A stretch of 64,000 nt of DNA, taken from a virus. Each line of letters opens with the position of its first letter. Position 1 is the stretch's first letter. Below, one piece after another: positions 38,194-44,938 of the stretch. Where the stretch lies: the IMG/VR virus record IMGVR_UViG_3300042922_000250, positions 1 to 64,000 of that record; one strand, given 5' to 3'. The translations under genes were made by a program, and so were the position numbers. The notes beneath the pieces were generated by a model that saw only the letters and a list, made by a program, of their open reading frames with translations, ran no database searches and was not told the DNA's origin.

Positions 38194-38765
38194 TGAATCA
38201 GTCCTTTTTAGGCAATAAAAAAAGCCCTTATTATAGGCTTGAAAAGTTTCGAACGTATAAAAAAAATTAGGATTTTGAAATACCGATAATTGATTGAAAA
38301 GGAGTGAAAAACTTGTAATTAGGGGTGCAATACAATTTGATAGCTGGTAGAAGTAGATATATATAGCACAGGCGCATTCGCCACAGCCCCCATACCCCCT
38401 CGAATCTCACACGCTAACGCCCGCCTGCGCTCATGTCTGCGTGTGAGCCTGTGCGCTCATGCACCAATGATCTGCACGCATGTATGCATTTGTTTGCTGG
38501 CTAGGATTTGCACCTAGCATAACGCAGCACGAATTGCCTTGGCGCACCACTGCATCATCTAACAGCCAAGATTAATGTCTACCTATTCCATCACCACAAA
38601 CAGGCATAAGAAAAGGACGCAACGAATAGTTACGTCCGATAATATTGAGTATGTAAACAATAGAATACAGTGTTTATGCGGCTTTCCGGATTCGCAGTTT
38701 ACAATAACACAATTTACCATGTTAAAACAGCTAAAATCCATTGAGCGTGGACATCTTTAGTTTAT
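38194..38765. other. 572-bp gap between terminase genes with a GC-rich structured island
   Basis: No convincing gene. Bases 38375-38560 are clearly richer in G+C than the flanks. CTCACACGC (38406-38414) pairs with GCGTGTGAG (38439-38447), and TGCGCTCATG is directly repeated (38426 and 38452). A degenerate tRNA-like T-arm lies near 38500. A plus-strand ORF of 61 codons (38575-38760) has no ribosome site. A packaging (pac/cos) site or structured RNA is possible. Confidence 0.5.
38216..38240 (-). terminator. Weak terminator just upstream of terL
   Basis: On the minus strand AAGCC-N9-GGCTT is followed by TTTTTATTG, about 20 bp before the terL start. The stem is short; it implies regulated read-through into the packaging/structural operon. 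Confidence 0.5.
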
Positions 38766-39203
38766 TTAATCATCAGATATAGTTACATTGATAGTCAAGT
38801 CAGAACCATCTTTGCCGGTGATTTCTGTTTCGTTTTTATCCTTCCAACCGTAATTGTTCTTTAGGTTGAACAAAACACCGTTAGGATTCTTGGCTGTCAT
38901 GCTTAATTCCTCTGCATAATTATGGCAAATACGCTTCGCGCGTGTAATCGCGTCGAAGAACTCAGCCCTACCTTGATAATTTAATAACCCTTCTCTATCC
39001 ATATCTAATGCCAATCCTAGCCCCGTAATAGTATATGGCCTAATCTGCACTCTCTCTACACCTATCACATCGCCGTTCTTATCAATAATAGGCTTATCAG
39101 TAAAGCATGATTCGAAATATCCATCTATTAATTTTTGCATCTCGTCAACAGTCTTATATTTTAACGGTCTTCCACCTGCATGCTTCTGCTTTTCTTCGCT
39201 CAT
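38766..39203 (-). CDS. terS: Small terminase subunit (P22 gp3-like)
   Basis: 145 residues. HAGGRPLKYKTVDEMQKLIDGYF ... PYTITGLGLALDMDREGLLNY ... AFFDAITRAKRICHNYAEE-type helix-turn-helix core and a FNLKNNYGWKDKNETE end match the DNA-packaging gp3 / Terminase_2-like family. Recognises the packaging site. Confidence 0.85.
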   Translation of the reverse strand: MSEEKQKHAGGRPLKYKTVDEMQKLIDGYFESCFTDKPIIDKNGDVIGVERVQIRPYTITGLGLALDMDREGLLNYQGRAEFFDAITRAKRICHNYAEELSMTAKNPNGVLFNLKNNYGWKDKNETEITGKDGSDLTINVTISDD

Positions 39204-39734
39204 TCAATTCACGTCCTTTCTGCCATTATATATCTTCCTATACAAATCAATTTTAGTGGCATATTCCTCTTTCGTTTCGCCTTCCGTCATCTTTCTGCAT
39301 ACCGATTGCTTTCCCTGTCCACTAAAAATATAAGGAACAGGTTCATTAAAATCAATCTCGCTATTAGTTATATCATTATTACTAGCATTCGATTTCCCGT
39401 TATCGGAAAACCGCATAACGGTGATATTTACTGGCTTCGTAGGTTGTTCGTAAACATTATATAGATATCCAGCAAACTTTTTCTTGCTGTCTCTCTGCTT
39501 TGTTCTGGTGATATAACCTAGCTGTATTAATTCCTTAATCCCCGATCTAACGCTACACAGTTTATCAGCACTATTATTTGCTATGTCTAATTCGTAAACA
39601 TTCCAATTATCCGGCTTACTTAATAGATATAGCATAATTCCTTTAGCCTTCCAGCTCAACCTGTTATCATTGACTAACTGCTTATCAATCTGTACAAACG
39701 GTAATTCCCTTTTATGAATATGAAACACACTCAC
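39204..39734 (-). CDS. Winged-helix DNA-binding protein
   Basis: 176 residues from GTG 39734 (GGAGG 10 bases upstream). FVQIDKQLVNDNRLSWKAKGIMLYLLSKPDNW ... is the winged-helix N-terminus of phage replication/DnaD-type helix-turn-helix proteins. It stands directly upstream of terS, so it could regulate the packaging genes or bind the pac region. Confidence 0.7.
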   Translation of the reverse strand: MSVFHIHKRELPFVQIDKQLVNDNRLSWKAKGIMLYLLSKPDNWNVYELDIANNSADKLCSVRSGIKELIQLGYITRTKQRDSKKKFAGYLYNVYEQPTKPVNITVMRFSDNGKSNASNNDITNSEIDFNEPVPYIFSGQGKQSVCRKMTEGETKEEYATKIDLYRKIYNGRKDVN

Positions 39735-39793
39735 AATTTTACCACCTCCAAAACACAACAAAAAATAATTTGAAAAAATATTAAAAAATCATA

Positions 39794-39822
39794 TTGACAA
39801 CGCTATTTTGATTTGTTATGAT
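39794..39822 (+). promoter_or_regulatory. Consensus plus-strand promoter
   Basis: TTGACA (39794-39799), 17 bp, TATGAT (39817-39822), 35 bp upstream of the gene at 39857. Confidence 0.8.
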
Positions 39823-39856
39823 TCAATCAAGATAAGCGACAGGGAGGACGAACACA

Positions 39857-40282
39857 ATGGCAAAACCGCAAACACTCAAACATAATTTAGGACACTACTG
39901 CAACAACCAGGATGATTTAATCGATGAATTAGTGGATTTGCTTGGCGAAGACGGAAATTTTGCAATTGGTATTCGCGGCATGTATGAAACGGAAAAGAAC
40001 AAACTTCGTCAATCATATGTATGGATAGATGGCAATAAAACACGGCAAAAACTCCCGGGAACTAGCTGTTTAGGTATTGTGTCCAATTGGGGAGACGCAA
40101 ACAATCAAGACCTAATTGACGGGTTAAAAAACATCGGTAAATCTGCAATGTATGGCGACGGACGCTTTGCAATTATAAAAGGACAATATGATGTCAATGT
40201 GCAGGATGATTGGGCAAACGACCCTGGAGAATATGTCTTATTAAACGCTGAAATAGTAGCATATACAAATCATGACAACTAA
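39857..40282 (+). CDS. Plus-strand phage protein of unknown function
   Basis: 141 residues behind AGGGAGGACGAACACA. Soluble alpha/beta composition with CNNQDDLIDELVDLLGEDG at the start. Its own promoter and a downstream terminator make a two-gene plus-strand unit against the late operon, likely expressed outside the lytic late phase. Family not recognised. Confidence 0.7.
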   Translation: MAKPQTLKHNLGHYCNNQDDLIDELVDLLGEDGNFAIGIRGMYETEKNKLRQSYVWIDGNKTRQKLPGTSCLGIVSNWGDANNQDLIDGLKNIGKSAMYGDGRFAIIKGQYDVNVQDDWANDPGEYVLLNAEIVAYTNHDN

Positions 40283-40424
40283 AACACACGGCGGCTATCG
40301 ACCAAACTCAGGCCGTAAAAAACAACTCCCAGAAGGTGCAAAAATCAAGTCAATCACAGTTACAGAAAATGAATTTGTTAAGCTAAAAGAATATCTGCAA
40401 CAACTTAGAGAGACCGCTAAATAA
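40272..40424 (+). CDS. 50-residue basic protein with GRKK motif
   Basis: ATG 40272 overlaps the end of the upstream gene. GGYRPNSGRKKQL ... ITVTENEFVKLKEYL resembles the C-terminal part of the phage B protein at 43403-43720 (GAGRPVTGRKKRF ... ATDAEWESILKYA). Such GRP/GRKK segments occur in small terminase-like and DNA-binding phage proteins. Confidence 0.6.
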   Translation: MTTKTHGGYRPNSGRKKQLPEGAKIKSITVTENEFVKLKEYLQQLRETAK

Positions 40425-40441
40425 GCGGTCTTTTCTTTTTT
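40412..40441 (+). terminator. Terminator of the two-gene plus-strand unit
   Basis: GACCGC-N7-GCGGTC followed by TTTTCTTTTTTT, overlapping the stop codon of the upstream gene. Confidence 0.9.
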
Positions 40442-40534
40442 TACCGCCTGGAATAAAGTCTGCAACCAAGCGGCAATATATCGACTGATAATACAGTCAT
40501 TAGTGGTTCTCGCAGACATTACACCGCATAAAAC

Positions 40535-40564
40535 AAAAAGCCACATGCGCAATGCATATGGCTT
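40535..40564 (-). terminator. Minus-strand terminator
   Basis: On the minus strand AAGCCATATGCAT...ATGTGGCTT followed by TTTGTTTT; inner GCAT/ATGC pairs extend the stem. It would end transcription coming from the regulator at 40760-40996 through the three-stem region. Confidence 0.65.
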
Positions 40565-40577
40565 AATTTTATTAATT

Positions 40578-40741
40578 CCCCGCCGTGGTGCGGATCAATG
40601 TCTGAACCGGCATATAATCCGTGGCGGGGCTACAATCAGCGGCAGAACTAAATATGTTGTCCTGGTTGCAACTCCGCTGATTGCCTTAAATGTCCTGTCC
40701 TGGTCAGCATTGTTAAGAGGATTGACAGGCTCTGTTTTTTT
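40578..40741. ncRNA. Candidate structured RNA with three consecutive stem-loops
   Basis: Stem 1: CCCCGCC (40578)/GGCGGGG (40623-40629) with inner CGGAT/ATCCG. Stem 2: CAATCAGCGG (40633)/CCGCTGATTG (40674-40683), 10 perfect pairs. Stem 3: CCTGTC (40694)/GACAGG (40724-40729). Loops of 21 to 31 bases. On the plus strand a T-run follows stem 3; on the minus strand a terminator lies beyond stem 1. The strand is undecided and no protein is supported here. Confidence 0.45.
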
Positions 40742-40759
40742 ACTCTCATCATAATAATA

Positions 40760-40996
40760 TCATCTTTGCAATGGCTTGTCATTCGGCGAATCTGACAGGC
40801 TATTTTTCTTTTTCCAAACAATATCAAATCCAGTTATATCCGCAATATCTTCTGCCTCTGATAGTCGCAATGTTTTATTGCGTATTTTATTGTTTAGATT
40901 TTGAACAGAATAAGGCCTTTTGTATTTATCGCTCAATAACTGCGCTACTTCGGTTAACGACATACCTGCTGCCGTTATAATCGTCTTGACATTCAT
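40760..40996 (-). CDS. XRE/Cro-like regulator
   Basis: 78 residues from ATG 40996 behind GAGGTGGTATGG. MSLTEVAQLLSDKYKRPYSVQNLNNKI is a helix-turn-helix; its C-terminus has ITGFDIVWKKK. Divergent from the shared gene at 41137 and likely regulates it through the dyad at 41078-41101. Confidence 0.75.
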   Translation of the reverse strand: MNVKTIITAAGMSLTEVAQLLSDKYKRPYSVQNLNNKIRNKTLRLSEAEDIADITGFDIVWKKKNSLSDSPNDKPLQR

Positions 40997-41014
40997 CCAT
41001 ACCACCTCAATCAT

Positions 41015-41043
41015 ATTTTACATCATATGGTTTATAATTGCAA
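41015..41043 (-). promoter_or_regulatory. Promoter of the XRE regulator
   Basis: On the minus strand TTGCAA (41038-41043), 17 bp, TAAAAT (41015-41020). Confidence 0.6.
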
Positions 41044-41072
41044 AATAAATATAAATTAATTGATTTAAGTAG

Positions 41073-41101
41073 TTGACATCTTAAATTATATAGTTTAAGA
41101 T
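41073..41101 (+). promoter_or_regulatory. Promoter with built-in operator for the shared gene and array
   Basis: TTGACA (41073-41078), 17 bp, TAAGAT (41096-41101). The dyad ATCTTAAA-N8-TTTAAGAT (41078-41101) spans the whole spacer and the -10 box, so a bound dimer would block RNA polymerase. The adjacent divergent XRE protein is the obvious candidate. Confidence 0.75.
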
Positions 41102-41136
41102 AAAGACAGGATAATCAATCAGGGAGGTAATCAGGG

Positions 41137-41541
41137 ATGGCGAAGACGGCAATGAGAAAGCTGGAAGAGTCCAGTTGGTTAGCGCAAATTCTACTAGATA
41201 AAATGGATGTCGAACTCGATAAAAACGGTGGTTCACCTCGCTGGCATTGCCTACACACGCTATACATTATCGTAAAAGAAGCTGACGACATGGAAAACAA
41301 CCAAATATACTACGATACTTATAACGGCAAAAGATCTATCACGATATGCAAGATACCATCTCTAATGAAGCACGGAACCAACTACGATACTTACGGCATG
41401 CAATGCAAACTAAGAGGACTTGCTGAAAGATATAAAGATGACGAAGGGCATTACCTTGTAAGCGTCCTTACCACTAACGACCTGAACAGTGCCACCATAA
41501 AAGACGTATCAGAACTGGTATTTCAACTCGGAACCCATTAA
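41137..41541 (+). CDS. Shared small phage gene of unknown function (complete copy)
   Basis: 134 residues behind GGGAGGTAATCAGGG. Soluble alpha/beta protein (SSWLAQILLDKMDVELDKNG; CKLRGLAERYKDDEGHYLV). Family not recognised. Its last 176 bp are repeated at the left end of the window. It starts a plus-strand array under a repressed promoter, so it belongs to an inducible or early module present in both phages. Confidence 0.8.
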   Translation: MAKTAMRKLEESSWLAQILLDKMDVELDKNGGSPRWHCLHTLYIIVKEADDMENNQIYYDTYNGKRSITICKIPSLMKHGTNYDTYGMQCKLRGLAERYKDDEGHYLVSVLTTNDLNSATIKDVSELVFQLGTH

Positions 41542-41546
41542 TCGCA
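41366..41546 (+). repeat. Right copy of the 181-bp direct repeat
   Basis: Partner of 1-181; exact over the first 127 bases, one mismatch at 41493. Downstream sequences diverge completely: array A follows the left copy, array B the right copy. Confidence 0.97.
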
Positions 41547-41578
41547 CGAGAGCCAGTAAATATAAGGAGGCAGTAAGG

Positions 41579-41740
41579 ATGATTATTTTCAAAGAGAACA
41601 AAGAAACAGGCTTCTCTTGTGGAGCCAATGATTATGGCGAATTATTCTTAGGCAACGATAATGGCGGCTACAACCTGCCCGATACAGAGGAAAATAGGGA
41701 CTATGTAAAAGCTGATTTTGACTATTACAATAAAAAGTAG
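41579..41740 (+). CDS. 53-residue acidic protein, array B
   Basis: ATG 41579 behind AAGGAGGCAGTAAGG. Gly/Asn/Asp-rich with an aromatic-acidic C-terminus (VKADFDYYNKK). Function unknown. Confidence 0.65.
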   Translation: MIIFKENKETGFSCGANDYGELFLGNDNGGYNLPDTEENRDYVKADFDYYNKK

Positions 41741-41750
41741 CGCAGACTAA

Positions 41751-41764
41751 CGGCCTCCGGGCCG
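41751..41764 (+). other. Intercistronic hairpin, array B
   Basis: CGGCC-TCCG-GGCCG followed by GTAATGCGGCAAGCGGGG, the same string as in array A at 1071-1088. Confidence 0.65.
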
Positions 41765-41815
41765 GTAATGCGGCAAGCGGGGTCGGAAGCCCACCACAGA
41801 AAGGAGATAACGAGA

Positions 41816-42049
41816 ATGACATACTTAGAAAGCAAACTAATAATCGGGATAAATGAACTATACTGCCCAGGCAAAGGCTGGATACCAGCTAGTCAATATC
41901 AACCATCAATACATGGAATCCCTAGTGCCGCTAACGTTAAGTGTGTAGACCATGAAGGCCGCATTCACCTGCAAGCAGATTTGACCGAAGAGGAATATAA
42001 AAGCTTCCTGGCATTTCCCGCAAGTGAAGGTGATAGCGCCCCGGCCTAG
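41816..42049 (+). CDS. 77-residue phage protein, array B
   Basis: Start ATG 41816 behind AGAAAGGAGATAACGAG; the upstream in-frame ATG 41768 lies in the hairpin spacer. Contains KCVDHEGRIHLQADLTEEEY. Function unknown. Confidence 0.7.
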   Translation: MTYLESKLIIGINELYCPGKGWIPASQYQPSIHGIPSAANVKCVDHEGRIHLQADLTEEEYKSFLAFPASEGDSAPA

Positions 42050-42054
42050 CCGGG
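42040..42054 (+). other. Intercistronic hairpin, array B
   Basis: CCCGGC-CTA-GCCGGG then ATAATGC; same sequence as the array A hairpin at 1429-1445. Confidence 0.7.
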
Positions 42055-42084
42055 ATAATGCTACCAATGAAAGGACGGATAAAA

Positions 42085-42297
42085 ATGGCAATGAAGTTTT
42101 TAGATGCTATCCATATCGATAATTTTGAGGGCGAAATTCCTATTGCTGATTGGGCGCAAATGAACAAACTCAGCAATGAGCAAAATGGAGAATATAAGTA
42201 TCTCGGCAATAGCTTCGGCGATAACAGGAGCGTATATGCTGTATTTGTAAACTACACAGCCGACATAAAACGCGTAGCCGTAATGATTCGAAAATAA
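42085..42297 (+). CDS. 70-residue phage protein, array B
   Basis: Start ATG 42085 behind GAAAGGACGGATAAAA. Contains IPIADWAQMNKLSNEQ and a beta C-terminus. Function unknown. The sequence after its stop (CCGCCTGACGATG) is shared with array A after 1656. Confidence 0.65.
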   Translation: MAMKFLDAIHIDNFEGEIPIADWAQMNKLSNEQNGEYKYLGNSFGDNRSVYAVFVNYTADIKRVAVMIRK

Positions 42298-42330
42298 CCC
42301 CGCCTGACGATGGCCTGCAGGGGACAGCGC

Positions 42331-42362
42331 AAAAAGATAGCCGCCCAGTGAGGCGGCTTTTC
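42331..42362 (+). terminator. Bidirectional terminator ending array B
   Basis: AGCCGCC-CAGTGA-GGCGGCT followed by TTTTC, with an A-tract on the left. Close counterpart of the array A terminator. Confidence 0.85.
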
Positions 42363-42368
42363 TCATGT

Positions 42369-43406
42369 TCATTTCGTTATTTTACCTAGCATTCTCGCGT
42401 TGTTGCGCTGATTACAAACCTCGCAAAGAGTTAACTGTTTGCCTTTTTTATTAGTCATTGCTGGACGCGCTTTGCACCAAGTACAAACACCGGACTGTTT
42501 CAGCCGCTCATATTCAGCATTTTGCTTGTGGCGTATTTTGGCGTTGCAAGCTTGGCAGCGCGTGGCGTGTTTGCCATCAGGCTTTATTTCTGTCGGTTTT
42601 CCGCACGCTATGCAACGGCCTTCCTTTTTTATAGCAGCATTAGCTACCCTTTGCCGCTCCTTACACGTCTCGCAGAGGGCACTGCCATCGGTCGTGATTG
42701 GTCCGCTACATTTTATACATATACCAAGTGCCTTGTAGCGATCAGCAGAGGCAATGGATGCTTTGCGGACAGCCTCATGCCAGCACTCAGGCGAGCAGTA
42801 TTTCGGCCTGTTTGCCGGTAGTGGTTGGCCGCAAATCTCGCAACAGGAATCATTGGCGGGTGCCATTGTCGGCGAGCAATGGCTACAGTATTTTTGGTTT
42901 CGCTCCCGAACAACAAACTGGTTCCCGCACTTCGGACAGGTATCCGCTCTGCCTAACGGTTTAAGTTTTACGCCGTACCGCTTGCGGCGCTTGTCCTTAA
43001 TATTGGCAAGGTGGCGCTCGTAACTTGCCCGCAAAATCTCAGCCGTGCGGCTTTTATTCCTTACCGCCCACTGTCGAGAGCGCTGCAGGTACTGCTTACG
43101 CTTGTCCGGATCTCCGTAGTACTCTTTTAGCCAGGATTCATGCCTGCGCCGCTTAGAATCTGCAGCAGCACAGGACGCACAGTGTTTCTGGTTGCCGCCT
43201 TTGACCTCGTAAGACTGACCGCAAATATCGCAATAAGCAGTAGAACCGATTTTGCGCAACGTTCCGGCAAGCTTGCGCTGATGCTTCTCACGATCGCGCT
43301 GGCGGATTCGCTCAGTTCGACACTCAGTGCAGTATTTTGCTGTTGGACCGCCGGAAAAACACGCGCCGCAGGTGACGCAGGTTTTTGGTGTGATGTGTGG
43401 GTTCAT
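42369..43406 (-). CDS. Multi-zinc-ribbon protein with seven predicted ribbons
   Basis: 345 residues carrying 14 Cys knuckles (13 CxxC and one CxxxC) in order: CVTC, CTEC, CDIC, CASC, CPKC, CSHC, CEIC, CSPEC, CIKC, CETC, CIAC, CQAC, CTWC, CEVC. They pair into about seven zinc ribbons joined by basic helices (RKQYLQRSRQWAVRNKSR). Gene G+C is higher than that of the neighbours. A nucleic-acid-binding scaffold is likely; no nuclease motif is evident. Stop/start overlap with the next gene. Confidence 0.8.
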   Translation of the reverse strand: MNPHITPKTCVTCGACFSGGPTAKYCTECRTERIRQRDREKHQRKLAGTLRKIGSTAYCDICGQSYEVKGGNQKHCASCAAADSKRRRHESWLKEYYGDPDKRKQYLQRSRQWAVRNKSRTAEILRASYERHLANIKDKRRKRYGVKLKPLGRADTCPKCGNQFVVRERNQKYCSHCSPTMAPANDSCCEICGQPLPANRPKYCSPECWHEAVRKASIASADRYKALGICIKCSGPITTDGSALCETCKERQRVANAAIKKEGRCIACGKPTEIKPDGKHATRCQACNAKIRHKQNAEYERLKQSGVCTWCKARPAMTNKKGKQLTLCEVCNQRNNARMLGKITK

Positions 43407-43720
43407 TTGCCGCGAACCTCATCGGCATATTTTAGGATTGATTCCCATTCGGCGTCAGTAGCCTGTAAAAAGCGTTTCTTTCTGCCGGTTACGGGACGAC
43501 CTGCACCGGGACGTTTGCCGCCCTGTGTAGGCAAGCCAAGCTCTTTCTTGATCGCGGTCTGATCAAGACTAGATATTGCACCCGCATTGCCACGAACATA
43601 GATTCCTGTGGACATTAAAATCAGTGCGCTGCCATCAACTACTCCGATTGCTTCTGCATCCTGAGGGAGCGGAATTGCTCCCCAATATAGTTTCCAGTTG
43701 CCGTTTTGATCGATATTCAT
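43403..43720 (-). CDS. Phage protein with GRP/GRKK segment
   Basis: 105 residues: a beta-rich N-terminus (WKLYWGAIPLPQDAEAIGV) and a basic GKRPGAGRPVTGRKKRF stretch followed by a helix. Similar tail in the 50-residue protein at 40272. Probably DNA-binding. Confidence 0.6.
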   Translation of the reverse strand: MNIDQNGNWKLYWGAIPLPQDAEAIGVVDGSALILMSTGIYVRGNAGAISSLDQTAIKKELGLPTQGGKRPGAGRPVTGRKKRFLQATDAEWESILKYADEVRGK

Positions 43721-43723
43721 TAT

Positions 43724-44038
43724 TTAATCCTCCGTAAAATTTAATACTGTTGCTCTATGGCTATCGTCGCATATTTCGCTAATTGGGTAATCTTCTTCTC
43801 CGTCATAACCTTCGATAGTTGAGCACATTTCGTCGCTATAATCGATTTCGTTTATTTCTGGCACTAATCCTAACTCTAAGCAAGCGCGTAAGCGGTGACA
43901 ACCTTCAAGTGCTACCCAGTGACCGTAGCATTCCATCCATACTGCGTTAATTGTAGGAGTTCCGAGAGTTAACATTTCATTTTTAACAGCTTCTAATTTT
44001 TCAACGTCGTAAGCCTTAGTAACTAATGCGACTCTCAT
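43724..44038 (-). CDS. ParB-like/sulfiredoxin-fold protein
   Basis: 104 residues from ATG 44038. ALEGCHRLRACLELGL corresponds to the ParB-domain GxxRxxA helix (G-x-H-R-L-x-A), preceded by a WVALEG strand. Phage ParB-like proteins act as nucleases or CTP-dependent DNA binders. Single-domain, so not a partition protein by itself. Confidence 0.7.
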   Translation of the reverse strand: MRVALVTKAYDVEKLEAVKNEMLTLGTPTINAVWMECYGHWVALEGCHRLRACLELGLVPEINEIDYSDEMCSTIEGYDGEEDYPISEICDDSHRATVLNFTED

Positions 44039-44071
44039 GTTCAGCACCGCCCTTGTTTTATCTTATGATTC

Positions 44072-44101
44072 ATTATACCATTAATCAAATATGATTGTCA
44101 A
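44072..44101 (-). promoter_or_regulatory. Promoter with repeated ATTAATCAAA operators
   Basis: On the minus strand TTGACA (44096-44101), 18 bp, TATAAT (44072-44077). The plus-strand decamer ATTAATCAAA is repeated at 44080 and 44106, flanking the -35 box 26 bp apart. Drives the ParB-like operon. Confidence 0.75.
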
Positions 44102-44135
44102 TACTATTAATCAAAATAACTGCGATTATTTAAAA

Positions 44136-44163
44136 TAAAAAAAGCCCCAGCCGAAGCCGGGGC
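44136..44163 (-). terminator. Minus-strand terminator
   Basis: GCCCC-GGCTTCGGCT-GGGGC followed by seven T on the minus strand. Confidence 0.85.
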
Positions 44164-44199
44164 AAAAAAGAGCCGCTCACCCTCTGCGGGCGGCTCTTT
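44164..44199 (-). terminator. Second tandem minus-strand terminator
   Basis: AAAGAGCCGC...GCGGCTCTTT followed by TTT on the minus strand, right after the stop of the membrane-protein gene. Confidence 0.85.
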
Positions 44200-44203
44200 A
44201 GCA

Positions 44204-44833
44204 TTATTTAAGCTTGATCAGTTCTTCCTTCGTGATTTTTAATTCATTCAATATTTTCGGCAAGTAATCATTCATTATTTCTCCGGACTTTGCGATGGCA
44301 TCTTCATGTCTCCGACAAAAATCTGTAAACACCCCTTGATAGTCTTTGCTGTTCTCTATGCCAGCTCCTCTCATACGCACAAGAAGCCCATCAATATTAA
44401 GAATTTCTCGACTTTCATTTGAGTATGCTCTTACTGTATCGAAAAATACCTTTGTCTCAATATAGGCATTTACTACTTTTGCGGATATATCTTTGGGCAA
44501 CATGCCAATTTTGCTGGCATTCTCTGAAAAAACCGTAAAGTAGTCTTCTGCAATGTGATAATTAACAAGCTCGCCGCCACTCGCTACATATTGCTCCTTA
44601 TGCCTTTCAATTATATTGTGAAGAGCACTAATCTCTGCAATAAGCGATGCTACAAAATTGGATTTACTTCTTTTGGAATCCTGAGACTTGAAATAGTGAT
44701 TTGCCGATAATGTAACTCCGGTTGCAATAAGAGCGCCAAGAAGAGGGCCGGCGAATGGTTGCTCGCTCCAACACCATATTATTATCGAACCTAATACAAC
44801 GGATATTATAAGAAATAATAATGAAATAATCAT
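44204..44833 (-). CDS. Two-span membrane protein, likely an exclusion/moron gene
   Basis: 209 residues behind GGGGGATTTAG. Two N-terminal transmembrane helices (residues about 1-20 and 27-45), then a 160-residue helical cytoplasmic domain with many charged residues. The gene stands alone between terminators on both sides. This layout is common in superinfection-exclusion and abortive-infection proteins; the function is unproven. Confidence 0.6.
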   Translation of the reverse strand: MIISLLFLIISVVLGSIIIWCWSEQPFAGPLLGALIATGVTLSANHYFKSQDSKRSKSNFVASLIAEISALHNIIERHKEQYVASGGELVNYHIAEDYFTVFSENASKIGMLPKDISAKVVNAYIETKVFFDTVRAYSNESREILNIDGLLVRMRGAGIENSKDYQGVFTDFCRRHEDAIAKSGEIMNDYLPKILNELKITKEELIKLK

Positions 44834-44901
44834 CTAAATCCCCCCTCAATATTTCTAAAATATGTTCTTCTAGCTAACACCGTATATTTTCCTGCAACAA
44901 C

Positions 44902-44929
44902 AAAAAAAGCCCCGCATTTCTGCGAGGCT
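44902..44929 (-). terminator. Terminator of the phage B late operon
   Basis: On the minus strand AGCCTCGCA-GAAA-TGCGGGGCT followed by TTTTTTTG, just beyond the overlapping lysis genes. Confidence 0.8.
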
Positions 44930-44938
44930 AAAACCATA

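Larger units (their letters stand above)
40425..40759. other. 335-bp gene-free gap between the plus-strand unit and the XRE gene
   Basis: No gene is supported. It holds a minus-strand terminator at 40535-40564 and three long stem-loops at 40578-40729, entered separately. Confidence 0.7.

Noticed and set aside
38495-38570. A tRNA gene on the minus strand (T-arm CTAGG-TGCAAAT-CCTAG, D-loop-like GCAGTGGT)
   Set aside because: The acceptor stem does not pair, no 5-bp anticodon stem can be formed and T-loop position 55 is G. At best a degenerate tRNA-like relic.
38575-38760. Plus-strand ORF of 61 codons between terS and terL
   Set aside because: No ribosome site precedes the ATG and no family resemblance is seen; it was kept only in the gap description.
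40503-40754. Plus-strand ORF of 83 codons across the three-hairpin region
   Set aside because: It lacks a ribosome site, and the strong ordered stems better explain the sequence as RNA or DNA structure.
1-41546. Tandem prophages of the same type, one ending and one beginning at the integrase
   Set aside because: A second, complete early region and integrase would be needed to the right of terS; instead the lysis end of a different phage follows at 44.9 kb. A single circularly permuted genome explains the gene content better.
43140-43562. Plus-strand ORFs opposite the zinc-ribbon gene (42439-43562)
   Set aside because: These are antisense shadows created by the GC-rich, Cys-codon-rich minus-strand gene.
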